Assembly: GCA_035606235.1 (NCBI GenBank)
Contig: DATNFU010000028.1
Coordinates: 1 to 64,000, forward strand
Direction: 5' to 3'
DNA from: 66-474 sp035606235
GTDB lineage: Bacteria; Pseudomonadota; Gammaproteobacteria; Xanthomonadales; Rhodanobacteraceae
DNA: 64,000 nt
Shown here: in pieces, positions 54,771 through 63,140 of the stretch
Layout: the number at the start of each line of letters is the position of its first letter
Numbering within the stretch: the first letter of the stretch is position 1
The notes under the pieces: model-generated
The model's input: the letters and a program-made list of their open reading frames with translations, nothing else
What the model was told of the DNA's origin: nothing
The model's database searches: none
Translations under genes and position numbers: made by a program

Positions 54771-57482
54771 TCACACCACGATATTGACGATCTTCCCCGG
54801 CACCACGATCACCTTGCGCGGTATCTGCCCGGCCAGGAACTTCGCCACCGCGGGTTCCGCCAGCGCTTCGCGCTCGGCTTCTTCGCGTGCGGCGGAAACC
54901 GGCAGCTCGATCGTGCCGCGCAATTTGCCGTTGATCTGCACCGCCACGATTACCGAATCGCGCACCAGTGCCGCCGGATCGGCCCGCGGGAAGCGCACGT
55001 CCTCGATCAGCGTTTCGCGATGACCCAGCACCCGCCACAGCGCATGGCTGGCGTGCGGTGTGAATGGGTTCAACAGCAACACCATGTTCTCCAGCGCCTC
55101 ATGCCGCACTGCGCGGCCCTGCTCGCTCATGTCGTCGAATTTCGACACGTGGTTGAGCAACTCCATCAGCGCGGCAATGGCGGTATTGAAGGCATGGCGG
55201 CGACCGATATCATCACCGACCTTGGCAATGGTTTCGTGCACCTGCCGGCGCAGGGTTTTCTGCGCGACGTTCAAGGCTGCGGGATCCAACTCCGGATGGT
55301 CCGGTTGCGCGGCATGCGTCACCACCTCGCGCCAGAACCGCCGCAGGAAGCGCGCCATGCCTTCCACGCCGGCCTCGTTCCATTCCAGCGACTGCTCGGG
55401 CGGCGCGGCGAACATCGAGAACAGACGCACCGTATCCGCGCCGAACTTGTCGATCATCGTCTGCGGATCGACGCCATTGTTCTTGGACTTCGACATCTTC
55501 TCGGTCGGGCCGATGTGCACCGGCTGGCCGTCCGCTTTCAGGGTCGCGCCCACGACGTGCCCGCGTTCATTGCGCCGAATTTCCACGTCCGCCGGATTGA
55601 TCCATTCGCGATGACCGTTCGTCTCGCGATAGAAGGTCTCCGCCACCACCATGCCCTGGCACAGCAGATTGGTCGCCGGCTCGTCCGAATGCACCAGACC
55701 CGCATCGCGCATCAGCTTGTGATAGAAGCGGAAGTACAGGAGGTGCAGGATCGCGTGTTCGATACCGCCGATGTATTGATCCACCGGCAGCCAGTAATTC
55801 GCGCGCTCGTCCACCTGCGTCGACGCGCCGGGCGAGGTGTAGCGCGCGTAATACCAGCTCGATTCCATGAAGGTGTCGAAGGTGTCGGTCTCGCGCTCGG
55901 CCGGGCCATGACAATTCGGACAGGTCGTCTTGCGCCACTCCGGATCGGCCTTGATCGGCGACTGCACGCCCATGAATTGCACGTTTTCGGGCAGCACGAC
56001 AGGCAATTGATCTTCCGGCACCGGCACCGCGCCGCACTTCGCGCAATGGACGATCGGGATCGGACAACCCCAGTAGCGTTGGCGCGAGACGCCCCAGTCG
56101 CGCAGCCGCCAGTGCACCGAGCGCTTGCCGCGGCCTTCGGATTCGAGCCGGCGCGCGAACGCATCCAGCGCATCGTCAAAACCGAGTCCGGAAAAGTCGT
56201 TGGAATTCACCAACATGCCACGTTCCGTGAAGGCGCTTTCGAGCTCGATTCGACGCGTGAATTCACGCAGCTTTTCTTCCAGCGCTCGCGCGTCGCTGAG
56301 GTTCTCGAACGGCGCCTGGCCCAGCGCGACCGACATGGGATCGAATGCCAGCGCCTCCCGCTCGCCCAGCGCGCGCAACGCGGATGCAGTGTCCGCATCC
56401 ACGATCACGATCTTCTTGGGCAACTTGTATCGAGTTGCGAATTCCCAGTCGCGCTGGTCGTGCGCGGGCACCGCCATGACCGCGCCGGTGCCATAACCCA
56501 TCAGCACGAAGTTGGCGATCCAGATCGGCAATTTCTCGCCGCTGACCGGATGGATGGCCTTGAGCCCGGTGTCCACACCGCGCTTTTCCTGGGTCTCCAG
56601 TTCCGCTTCGGAAACACCGCCGTGCCGGCACGCCTCGATGAAGCGCGCGATCTGCGGATTGTCGTGCGCCGCGAGGGCGGCCAGCGGATGCTCGGCCGCG
56701 ATCGAAATGAAGGTGACGCCCATCAGCGTGTCGGGCCGCGTGGTGAACACGCTCAGCGGTTCGTCCGCGCCTTCCACGTCGAAATGGATTTCCAGTCCCT
56801 CCGAGCGGCCGATCCAGTTGCGCTGCATGGTCTTGACCGCCTCCGGCCAGCCCGGCAGCTTGTCCAGTTCGTCCAGCAGCTCCTGCGCGTAATCGGTGAT
56901 CTTCAAAAACCACTGCGGGATCTCGCGCTTCTCCACCACCGCGCCGGAGCGCCAGCCACGCCCGTCCACCACCTGTTCGTTGGCGAGCACGGTCTGGTCC
57001 ACCGGATCCCAGTTCACCACGCTGTTCTTCTGATACACCAAACCTTTCTCGAACAGCCGCACGAACATGCGCTGCTCGTGCACGTAGTAATCCGGTTTGC
57101 AGGTGGCGAACTCGCGCGACCAGTCAATGGCGAAACCCATCGCCTGCAACTGCGCGCGCATGTGTTCGATGTTCTGGTAAGTCCACTTCGCCGGCGGCAC
57201 GCCGCGCGCAATCGCAGCGTTCTCCGCCGGCAGACCGAACGCGTCCCAACCCATCGGCTGCAACACGTTTTTTCCTTGCATGCGCTGGAATCGCGAGATC
57301 ACGTCGCCGATGGTGTAGTTGCGCACGTGACCCATGTGCAGCGCGCCGCTCGGATACGGCAGCATGGACAGGCAATAGAATTTCTCGCGCGCGGGATCTT
57401 CCTTCACCTCGAAGGCGCGCGTGTCGGCCCAGAACTTCTGCGCATCAGCTTCGATCGCGCGCGGGTCGTAGTGTTCCTGCAT
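54771..57482 (-). CDS. leuS: Leucyl-tRNA synthetase
   Basis: A 903-residue class Ia synthetase. HIGH reads HMGH at residues 49-52 (PYPSGALHMGHVRNY) and KMSKS is at 662-666. The CP1 editing domain near 220-420 retains TTRPDTLMGVTF and the AVPAHDQRDWEFA segment with the Asp that clears mischarged tRNA. The zinc-knuckle region has HCAKCGAVPVPEDQLP and TTCPNCHG. ATG at 57482. It starts the leuS-lptE-holA-nadD block. A little longer than in E. coli (860). Confidence 0.98.
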   Translation of the reverse strand: MQEHYDPRAIEADAQKFWADTRAFEVKEDPAREKFYCLSMLPYPSGALHMGHVRNYTIGDVISRFQRMQGKNVLQPMGWDAFGLPAENAAIARGVPPAKWTYQNIEHMRAQLQAMGFAIDWSREFATCKPDYYVHEQRMFVRLFEKGLVYQKNSVVNWDPVDQTVLANEQVVDGRGWRSGAVVEKREIPQWFLKITDYAQELLDELDKLPGWPEAVKTMQRNWIGRSEGLEIHFDVEGADEPLSVFTTRPDTLMGVTFISIAAEHPLAALAAHDNPQIARFIEACRHGGVSEAELETQEKRGVDTGLKAIHPVSGEKLPIWIANFVLMGYGTGAVMAVPAHDQRDWEFATRYKLPKKIVIVDADTASALRALGEREALAFDPMSVALGQAPFENLSDARALEEKLREFTRRIELESAFTERGMLVNSNDFSGLGFDDALDAFARRLESEGRGKRSVHWRLRDWGVSRQRYWGCPIPIVHCAKCGAVPVPEDQLPVVLPENVQFMGVQSPIKADPEWRKTTCPNCHGPAERETDTFDTFMESSWYYARYTSPGASTQVDERANYWLPVDQYIGGIEHAILHLLYFRFYHKLMRDAGLVHSDEPATNLLCQGMVVAETFYRETNGHREWINPADVEIRRNERGHVVGATLKADGQPVHIGPTEKMSKSKNNGVDPQTMIDKFGADTVRLFSMFAAPPEQSLEWNEAGVEGMARFLRRFWREVVTHAAQPDHPELDPAALNVAQKTLRRQVHETIAKVGDDIGRRHAFNTAIAALMELLNHVSKFDDMSEQGRAVRHEALENMVLLLNPFTPHASHALWRVLGHRETLIEDVRFPRADPAALVRDSVIVAVQINGKLRGTIELPVSAAREEAEREALAEPAVAKFLAGQIPRKVIVVPGKIVNIVV

Positions 57483-57631
57483 GGTCGGTCCGTGGCATGG
57501 CGCGCAACGCCGTGCGGCGCGCGAACGAGCAGCCTACCGCAGTGCAACATGGCCGCCAAGCCCATGGCGTTCGGCACGCTCGCGCGCACGGCGGCTCGCT
57601 ATGATGCCTGTTTTGCCATGGGGAGCTCGAT

Positions 57632-58975
57632 ATGACCAAGTCTCTCGTGATCGCGATCGCGGCCGCACTGTGCATGGGCGCCGCGCAAGCCGCGGACGCA
57701 CCGCAGGCCGATGCTTCGGCCGCACCAGCCGTTACCGTGGTGCACTGCCCGCACCTGATAGACACTGTCAACGGCAAGCTGCTGGGCACCACCACGGTGG
57801 TGATCAACGGCGACCGCATCGGCCAAGTGGTCGCGGGCAACGCCGATCGCCCGGGTGCCGCGACGATCGACCTTCCCGCCAACGACACCTGCATGCCCGG
57901 GTTGATTGACGATCACGTGCATCTGACCCAGCAGTTCAGCAAGAGTACCTACAGCGACAAGTTCCGGCTGAACCCCGCCGACTACGCGATCCAGAGCACG
58001 GTGTACGCGCGGCGCACGCTGCTGGCGGGTTTCACCACGGTGCGCAACGTCGGCGACGAGCACAACGAGTCCATCGCGCTGCGCAATGCGGTGAATGCCG
58101 GTCTCGTGCCCGGCCCGCGCATTTTTTCCGCAGGTCAATTCATCGGCACCACCGGCGGCCACGCCGATCCGACCAATGGTTTCCGCTGGGATCTACAAGG
58201 CGACCCCGGCCCGAAAGACGGCATCATCAACTCGCCGGAGGACGCGTGGAAAGCCGTGCGCCAGCATTACAAGGACGGCGCTGATCTGATCAAGATCATG
58301 CCCTCGGGCGGCGTGCTGGATGAAAGCGCGAGCTCCGAAAACCCGCAGATGACGCTGGATGAAATAAAGGCGGTGGTCGCCGCCGCGCACGACTACGGCT
58401 TCACCGTGGCCGCGCACGCGCATGGTGCCGAAGCGATCCGTCGAGCCGTGCTGGGCGGCGTGGATTCCATCGAGCACGGCACCTTCATGGATGCAGAGGA
58501 TATGAAGCTGATGAAGGAGCGCGGCACCTGGTACGTGCCGACGATCATCGCCGGCCAGTTCGTGATGGGCAAAGCCAAGGAAGGCTGGTATCCGCCCCAG
58601 GTCGCGCGCAAGGCCGAAGAAGTCGGCCCGGTGATCATGGCCACCGCCGGCAAGGCCTACAAGGCGGGCGTCAAGATCGCCTTCGGCACGGATGCCGGCG
58701 TTTATCCGCATGGCGACAACGCGCAGGAATTCGTCTACATGGTGCAGGCCGGGATGCCGCCGATGTTCACTATCCAGGCCGCCACCATGCACGCCGCCGA
58801 GTTGCTGAAGCATGAAAAGGATGTCGGCAGCGTCACGCCCGGCAAGTTCGCCGATCTCGTCGCGGTGCCGGGCAATCCGCTGGACGACATTGCGTTGATG
58901 AAGAAGGTGGATTTCGTGATGAAAGCGGGCACGATTTACAAGCGCGATGGCAAGCCGGTAGCAGTGGAGCCTTGA
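57632..58975 (+). CDS. Secreted metal-dependent amidohydrolase
   Basis: A 447-residue amidohydrolase-superfamily enzyme with a signal peptide (MTKSLVIAIAAALCMGAAQA, then ADAPQ). Metal ligands: HVH in IDDHVHLTQQ (His95, His97), the carbamylated Lys in LIKIMPSGG, AHAHG and SIEHG, and the late Asp in FGTDAGVYPHGDN. It resembles exported Xaa-Pro dipeptidase/imidazolonepropionase-like proteins; substrate is probably a small peptide or cyclic amide, not provable here. It is divergent from leuS across 149 bp. Confidence 0.92.
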   Translation: MTKSLVIAIAAALCMGAAQAADAPQADASAAPAVTVVHCPHLIDTVNGKLLGTTTVVINGDRIGQVVAGNADRPGAATIDLPANDTCMPGLIDDHVHLTQQFSKSTYSDKFRLNPADYAIQSTVYARRTLLAGFTTVRNVGDEHNESIALRNAVNAGLVPGPRIFSAGQFIGTTGGHADPTNGFRWDLQGDPGPKDGIINSPEDAWKAVRQHYKDGADLIKIMPSGGVLDESASSENPQMTLDEIKAVVAAAHDYGFTVAAHAHGAEAIRRAVLGGVDSIEHGTFMDAEDMKLMKERGTWYVPTIIAGQFVMGKAKEGWYPPQVARKAEEVGPVIMATAGKAYKAGVKIAFGTDAGVYPHGDNAQEFVYMVQAGMPPMFTIQAATMHAAELLKHEKDVGSVTPGKFADLVAVPGNPLDDIALMKKVDFVMKAGTIYKRDGKPVAVEP

Positions 58976-59003
58976 GCTTGCTTCGCACGCGACGCGCCCC
59001 AAT

Positions 59004-59038
59004 CATGTGCGGATCAAGAGCCGGTTGATCCGCACATG
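59004..59038 (+). promoter_or_regulatory. Perfect 14-bp inverted repeat covering the start codon
   Basis: CATGTGCGGATCAA (59004-59017), loop GAGCCGG, TTGATCCGCACATG (59025-59038). The right arm contains the ATG (59036-59038) of the thioredoxin-TPR gene. No Shine-Dalgarno is visible before that ATG and no T-run follows the stem. In RNA the hairpin would hide the start codon; as DNA it could be an operator. Confidence 0.8.
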
Positions 59039-59950
59039 AACGCTTCGCCGCAATCCGCGAAATCCGATTCCGCAAACTCCCCCCACGTTTTCGACGCGGG
59101 CCAGACCAACTTCGAAACCGAGGTGCTGCAAGCGTCGCTCACCACGCCGGTACTGGTGGATTTCTGGGCGACCTGGTGCGGGCCGTGCAAGACACTCGGT
59201 CCGATCCTGGAAAAAATCGCCGGCGAATACGGCGGCGCGTTCAAGCTGGCCAAGATCGACTGCGACAAGGAGCAGCAGCTCGCCGGCATGTTCGGGGTGC
59301 GCAGCATCCCGACCGTGGTGCTGATCCGCGATGGACAAATCCTCGACGGCTTCGCCGGCGCGCTGCCGGAATCGCAGGTGCGCGAATTTCTTGGCAAGCA
59401 CCAGATCACGCCGGCGGCGAAGATCGAAACACCCGTTGTGCAAACGGTCGCCGACGAAAATCCGCACACGCCGCGCGAAACCCCGCACGCTGCTGTCGCG
59501 CGTTTGCGCGAAGCAGTCGAGGCGGAGCCCGACAAGACCCAGCTGAAACTGGAACTTGCGCTGGCGCAAGCGCGCGCCGGCGATGTCGATGCCGCCAAAG
59601 CCGCGTTGGATTCATTGCCGTCGCAACTCGAAACCGACGATCGCGCGAAAGCGCTGCGCGCTTATGTCGACCTTGCGCAGGCGCTGGCCGGCACCGCCGC
59701 CTCCGGGGAATTGATAGCCAGAATCGAGGCCGACCCAAAAGACTTTGCCGCGCGCGACGCGCTGGGCGTGCGCCTGCTGCTGGGCGGCGATCCCGCCGAC
59801 GCGATGGAGCAATTTCTCGCGATACTGCGTGCCGACCGCGGCTGGAAAGAAGGCTTGGCGCGCAAGCGGCTGCTGGACGCCTTTCGCATCGTCGAGGACG
59901 ACGCGCTGGTAGCCGCCACGAGGCGGAAGATGTCTTCGTTGTTGTTTTGA
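59036..59950 (+). CDS. CnoX/YbbN-like thioredoxin-TPR protein
   Basis: A 304-residue cytosolic co-chaperone type protein. The thioredoxin domain spans residues 17-122 and retains a full active site, WATWCGPCK (Cys48, Cys51), plus the cis-Pro SIPTVV. The C-terminal part (about 150-304) is TPR-like (AVARLREAVEAEPDKTQLKLE). E. coli CnoX has only one of the two Cys, so this one may act as a true oxidoreductase as well as protect unfolded proteins from oxidation. Its ATG lies in the arm of a perfect inverted repeat. It follows the amidohydrolase by 60 bp. Confidence 0.93.
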   Translation: MNASPQSAKSDSANSPHVFDAGQTNFETEVLQASLTTPVLVDFWATWCGPCKTLGPILEKIAGEYGGAFKLAKIDCDKEQQLAGMFGVRSIPTVVLIRDGQILDGFAGALPESQVREFLGKHQITPAAKIETPVVQTVADENPHTPRETPHAAVARLREAVEAEPDKTQLKLELALAQARAGDVDAAKAALDSLPSQLETDDRAKALRAYVDLAQALAGTAASGELIARIEADPKDFAARDALGVRLLLGGDPADAMEQFLAILRADRGWKEGLARKRLLDAFRIVEDDALVAATRRKMSSLLF

Positions 59951-59967
59951 GCGCTCCGCCTGCGGCG

Positions 59968-60050
59968 CTTTTGTAGGAACAAGCCAGCTCGCGGCCGGCG
60001 CGAAGCACCGCCTTTGTCAAAAGACGCTCGCCTGCAAGCAGGCTCCCGCA
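59968..60050. repeat. REP-like intergenic element
   Basis: A TTGTAGGAACAAGCCAGCTCGCG unit is followed by GCCTGC/GCAGGC around AA (60030-60043) and CTCCCGC. This is the layout of common proteobacterial TGTAGGAGC-type repeats. It lies in the 142 bp between the thioredoxin-TPR gene and the channel-like gene. Confidence 0.6.
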
Positions 60051-60092
60051 AGGATGAGCTACGCTCGACGCCAACGGTTTGGGGAGCGCCGC

Positions 60093-60461
60093 ATGTTCCG
60101 CTACGAACGCAAACACCAGTCGCTGATGCCCTGGCGGATGTTCTTGTTGCGCCGGGTTGCCAAGACATTGGCGCTTGGGTTGGGGGTGATCGCGGTTTCA
60201 CTGCTGGCCGGGATGCTCGGCTACCGCATCGCCGAGCACATGGACTGGCTGGATGCCTTTCTCAATGCCGCCATGATCCTGGGCGGCATGGGGCCCGTTG
60301 ATGCGCTGCACACCCCCGGCGGCAAGGTATTCGCCGGCATCTATGCGCTGTACAGCGGCCTTGTCGTGATCTTCATTGCCGGCCTGTTATTCGCACCATT
60401 TGCACATCGTTTGTTGCATCGTTTTCACTTGGAGAGTGGCCGGGAAGGGGGCGATTCGTAA
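60093..60461 (+). CDS. Small two-TM protein resembling an ion-channel pore
   Basis: A 122-residue protein. TM1 is about residues 22-44 and TM2 about 79-103. Between them are a short amphipathic stretch DAFLNAAMIL (54-63) and GGMGP (64-68), in the order TM1, pore helix, filter, TM2 of K+ channels. The filter lacks the canonical TVGYG, so ion selectivity is uncertain. The N-terminus is basic and the C-terminus carries His/Arg. ATG at 60093 has GGGGAG 6-7 nt upstream; an ATG at 60054 would add 13 residues. Function unknown. Confidence 0.75.
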   Translation: MFRYERKHQSLMPWRMFLLRRVAKTLALGLGVIAVSLLAGMLGYRIAEHMDWLDAFLNAAMILGGMGPVDALHTPGGKVFAGIYALYSGLVVIFIAGLLFAPFAHRLLHRFHLESGREGGDS

Positions 60462-60550
60462 CGCGAACCCCCGCACGGCCTGGGCATGCGGCACAGGGTA
60501 GGCTCGCCGCGCAGCCTTGCGTGTTCTAGAATCGCCATTCGCCCAAGGGG

Positions 60551-62902
60551 ATGTCCCGCGCCATGGGTTTGTCCGCAGCCGTCGCCGAATTCGAAGTGCC
60601 CGGCCACCGCTTGGTGCGCCCGCTTGGGCGCGGCGGCATGGCGACCGTGTATCTCGCGATCCAGGCCTCCCTGGGCCGGCCGGTCGCGGTCAAGATCCTG
60701 CAGGCTGCCACCGACGAAACCATCACCCGCTTCGAGCAGGAAGCGCGCACTATCGCGCGCCTGCAGCACCCTCATATCGTGGCGATCTACGAGGTGGGCC
60801 GCACCTCCGACGGGCAGTTGTATTACACGATGCCGTATCTGCCCAATGGCGATCTTTCCAAGCTCGACTTGCGAGACACGCCTTCCCGAATTGCCGCGGT
60901 GATGCGCGCCCTCGCCGGCGCGCTCGGGCATGCGCACAAGCAGGGCATCGTGCATCGCGATGTCAAGCCGGAGAACGTGCTGTTCGACCAGCATCGCCGC
61001 GCATTGCTCACCGATTTCGGAATCGCGCGCGCCAGCGACAGCCTGCGCGTGACGCGCGAAGGCGCGACCATGGGCTCGTCGGGCTACATGAGCCCGGAGC
61101 AGGCGCGCGGCCAGGATATCGACGGCCGCTCCGACCTATACAGCCTGGGCGTGGTTTGCTACGAATTGCTCACCGGCGATCTGCCCTTCCGCGGCGCGGA
61201 CGCATTGTCCACCGCGATTGCACATATCGAGCAGCCGGTGCCGAAGCTGCCGCCGCTGAAGCGCGCCTGGCAACCGTTCGTGGACAAGGCGCTGGCCAAG
61301 TCGCCGGACGAACGCTTCCAGAACGCGGAGGAATTGCAGGCCGCGCTGGATGTGATCGACGGCCGACACACCTCGCCACGGCCGGTGGTGCCCGCGGCAC
61401 CGCATCGACCGACATTCAGTTGGCCGCGTATCACCCTGCCGCGCCTGTCGAGCATCAAACCCCCGCACATCGATCTGTCCTCATCGCCTATCGTGCGTCG
61501 CTACGGGGCGGCGTTGCTGATGCTGCTCGCCTTGATTGCGGTCAGCGCGGCGGGCTTGAGCTGGCGCTTGCATGCCAGACACGCGGCAGTTGCCTCACCC
61601 GAAACAGCGCAAGCAGCAGCGACCGGCGATGTCGCCGTCACCCAGGTCACGACGGTGCCCGCCGCGGTCATCAGCACCGATGCCGTAGCACAGGCGCCGG
61701 TCGCGGTACCGGTTGAAGCCAGTAGCGTGGATGCCAATGAGGCCGCCCACATCACCGTGTTGCTGGCGCAGGCCAATGCCCGGTTCGCGCAAGGCCGCTT
61801 GACCACGCCGAAGCAGGACAGCGCGGCGGCACGTTATCTGGAAGTGCTGAAGCTGGAGCCGGACAACGGAACCGCTCGCGGAGGCATCGGCAAGATCGTG
61901 GCAATGCTGCAACAGGACACGACCAAGGCCTGGCAGCGCAACGATGCGGATCAGGTGCAGTCGCTGGTGAAGAAACTCGACGCGCTCGCGCCTTCCGCCG
62001 ATGCCGCCTCGCAGAAATCCTGGCGCGCCGCGCGGATGCAACTCGCACAATCGGTGGGCACCAGCATTGCCGACGCCGCCCAGTTGCACGACGCCAAGCA
62101 CGTCGGCGCATTGCGTCCGCTGGCGGACGCGCTGCCGGCCGTCTATCCGGAAGGGTTCGACGTCAAGCTGCTGACCGACGTGTCGCCGCCACCTCCTGCG
62201 CTGCACGCAGGTTCCCCGTTGCGCGACGACGGCGGTCCGGCACTGGTGTACGTGCCGGCGGATGGCAAGGCGGATGCCTTTGCGATTGCCCGCACCGAAG
62301 TCACGCGCAGCGACTACGCGCAGTTCGTGCGTGATACCCACCGTGCGGCTTCGTCCTGCGCGGAGCCGCTGAACCCGTTCTCACGGCTGCGCAACTTGAA
62401 ATGGAGCGACCCGGGTTTTGCCCAGGGCAGCGATCATCCGGTGGTCTGCGTAAGCTGGAATGATGCGGTCGCCTATGCCGCATGGCTCTCGCACCGCACC
62501 GGACAGATCTATCGCCTGCCCGACGAGCGCGAGTGGCTGCGTACCGCGCGCGGCAGCGCCAGCGGCAATCCCTGCGCGCGCGGCAATGTGGACGACAACA
62601 GCCGGCAAAGCAAATTCGACAATGATCGTTGGCCGTGCAGCGATGGCGCCGCGCAAACCGCGCCGGTAGGCCGCTACGCGGCCAGCGGCGTGGGCGCCTA
62701 TGACATGTACGGGAATGTCAGCGAGTGGCTGAGCGGTGGCTCGCCAGGCGATCGCGTATTTCGCGGCCTCTCCTGGCGCGACGGCAGCCATCAAACCCCG
62801 CTGGGTCGCCGCGGCACCGCCAATTCCGACATCGGGTACAACAACATCGGTTTCCGCGTGGTCCGCGTGATCGATGGAACCCATCCCGCGCCACAGGGAT
62901 AG
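60551..62902 (+). CDS. Membrane Ser/Thr protein kinase fused to FGE-sulfatase-like domain
   Basis: A 783-residue protein. The kinase domain (residues 18-270) is complete: glycine loop LGRGGMATVY, Lys48, HRDVKPEN (Asp137), DFG (155-157) and SPEQ. A TM helix follows near 318-338. A helical periplasmic part, about 395-545, looks repeat-like. Then comes a formylglycine-generating-enzyme/SUMF1-type domain (565-775; FAIARTEVTRSDYAQFV, VCVSWNDAVAYAAWLS, NVSEWLSGG, GFRVVR). So the kinase faces the cytoplasm and the FGE-like domain the periplasm. There are no T6SS genes nearby. ATG at 60551 or 60563; AAGGGG ends just before 60551. Confidence 0.92.
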   Translation: MSRAMGLSAAVAEFEVPGHRLVRPLGRGGMATVYLAIQASLGRPVAVKILQAATDETITRFEQEARTIARLQHPHIVAIYEVGRTSDGQLYYTMPYLPNGDLSKLDLRDTPSRIAAVMRALAGALGHAHKQGIVHRDVKPENVLFDQHRRALLTDFGIARASDSLRVTREGATMGSSGYMSPEQARGQDIDGRSDLYSLGVVCYELLTGDLPFRGADALSTAIAHIEQPVPKLPPLKRAWQPFVDKALAKSPDERFQNAEELQAALDVIDGRHTSPRPVVPAAPHRPTFSWPRITLPRLSSIKPPHIDLSSSPIVRRYGAALLMLLALIAVSAAGLSWRLHARHAAVASPETAQAAATGDVAVTQVTTVPAAVISTDAVAQAPVAVPVEASSVDANEAAHITVLLAQANARFAQGRLTTPKQDSAAARYLEVLKLEPDNGTARGGIGKIVAMLQQDTTKAWQRNDADQVQSLVKKLDALAPSADAASQKSWRAARMQLAQSVGTSIADAAQLHDAKHVGALRPLADALPAVYPEGFDVKLLTDVSPPPPALHAGSPLRDDGGPALVYVPADGKADAFAIARTEVTRSDYAQFVRDTHRAASSCAEPLNPFSRLRNLKWSDPGFAQGSDHPVVCVSWNDAVAYAAWLSHRTGQIYRLPDEREWLRTARGSASGNPCARGNVDDNSRQSKFDNDRWPCSDGAAQTAPVGRYAASGVGAYDMYGNVSEWLSGGSPGDRVFRGLSWRDGSHQTPLGRRGTANSDIGYNNIGFRVVRVIDGTHPAPQG

Positions 62903-63140
62903 ACCTAACCTCCCGCGAGCGGTTGATAGCACCCCGCCTGGTTCGGGCTAGTAAGCGTCCCCGGCCCATGGCGCCGCCATGCCACGGAGCTGCCGTCCAT
63001 GGCCAACCGCTCCACGGCCGTGGGCTCGAAAGCGCTGCCTGGCATCGGCAAACCGCGCGCTCTCGCCCATGACTTGTGACGTATGCAGGTTGCTCCAAGC
63101 AGCGGCATACTCGGTTGGTTCTTCGCCTCAAGGGATCCCC

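Noticed and set aside
55020..57635. 871-codon open frame on the plus strand opposite leuS
   Set aside because: It mirrors leuS codons; leuS has all class Ia motifs, the mirror has none.
60551..62902. Type VI secretion kinase (PpkA) assignment
   Set aside because: The kinase/FGE domains could suggest it, but no tss, hcp or vgrG genes are nearby and the kinase is not FHA-linked.
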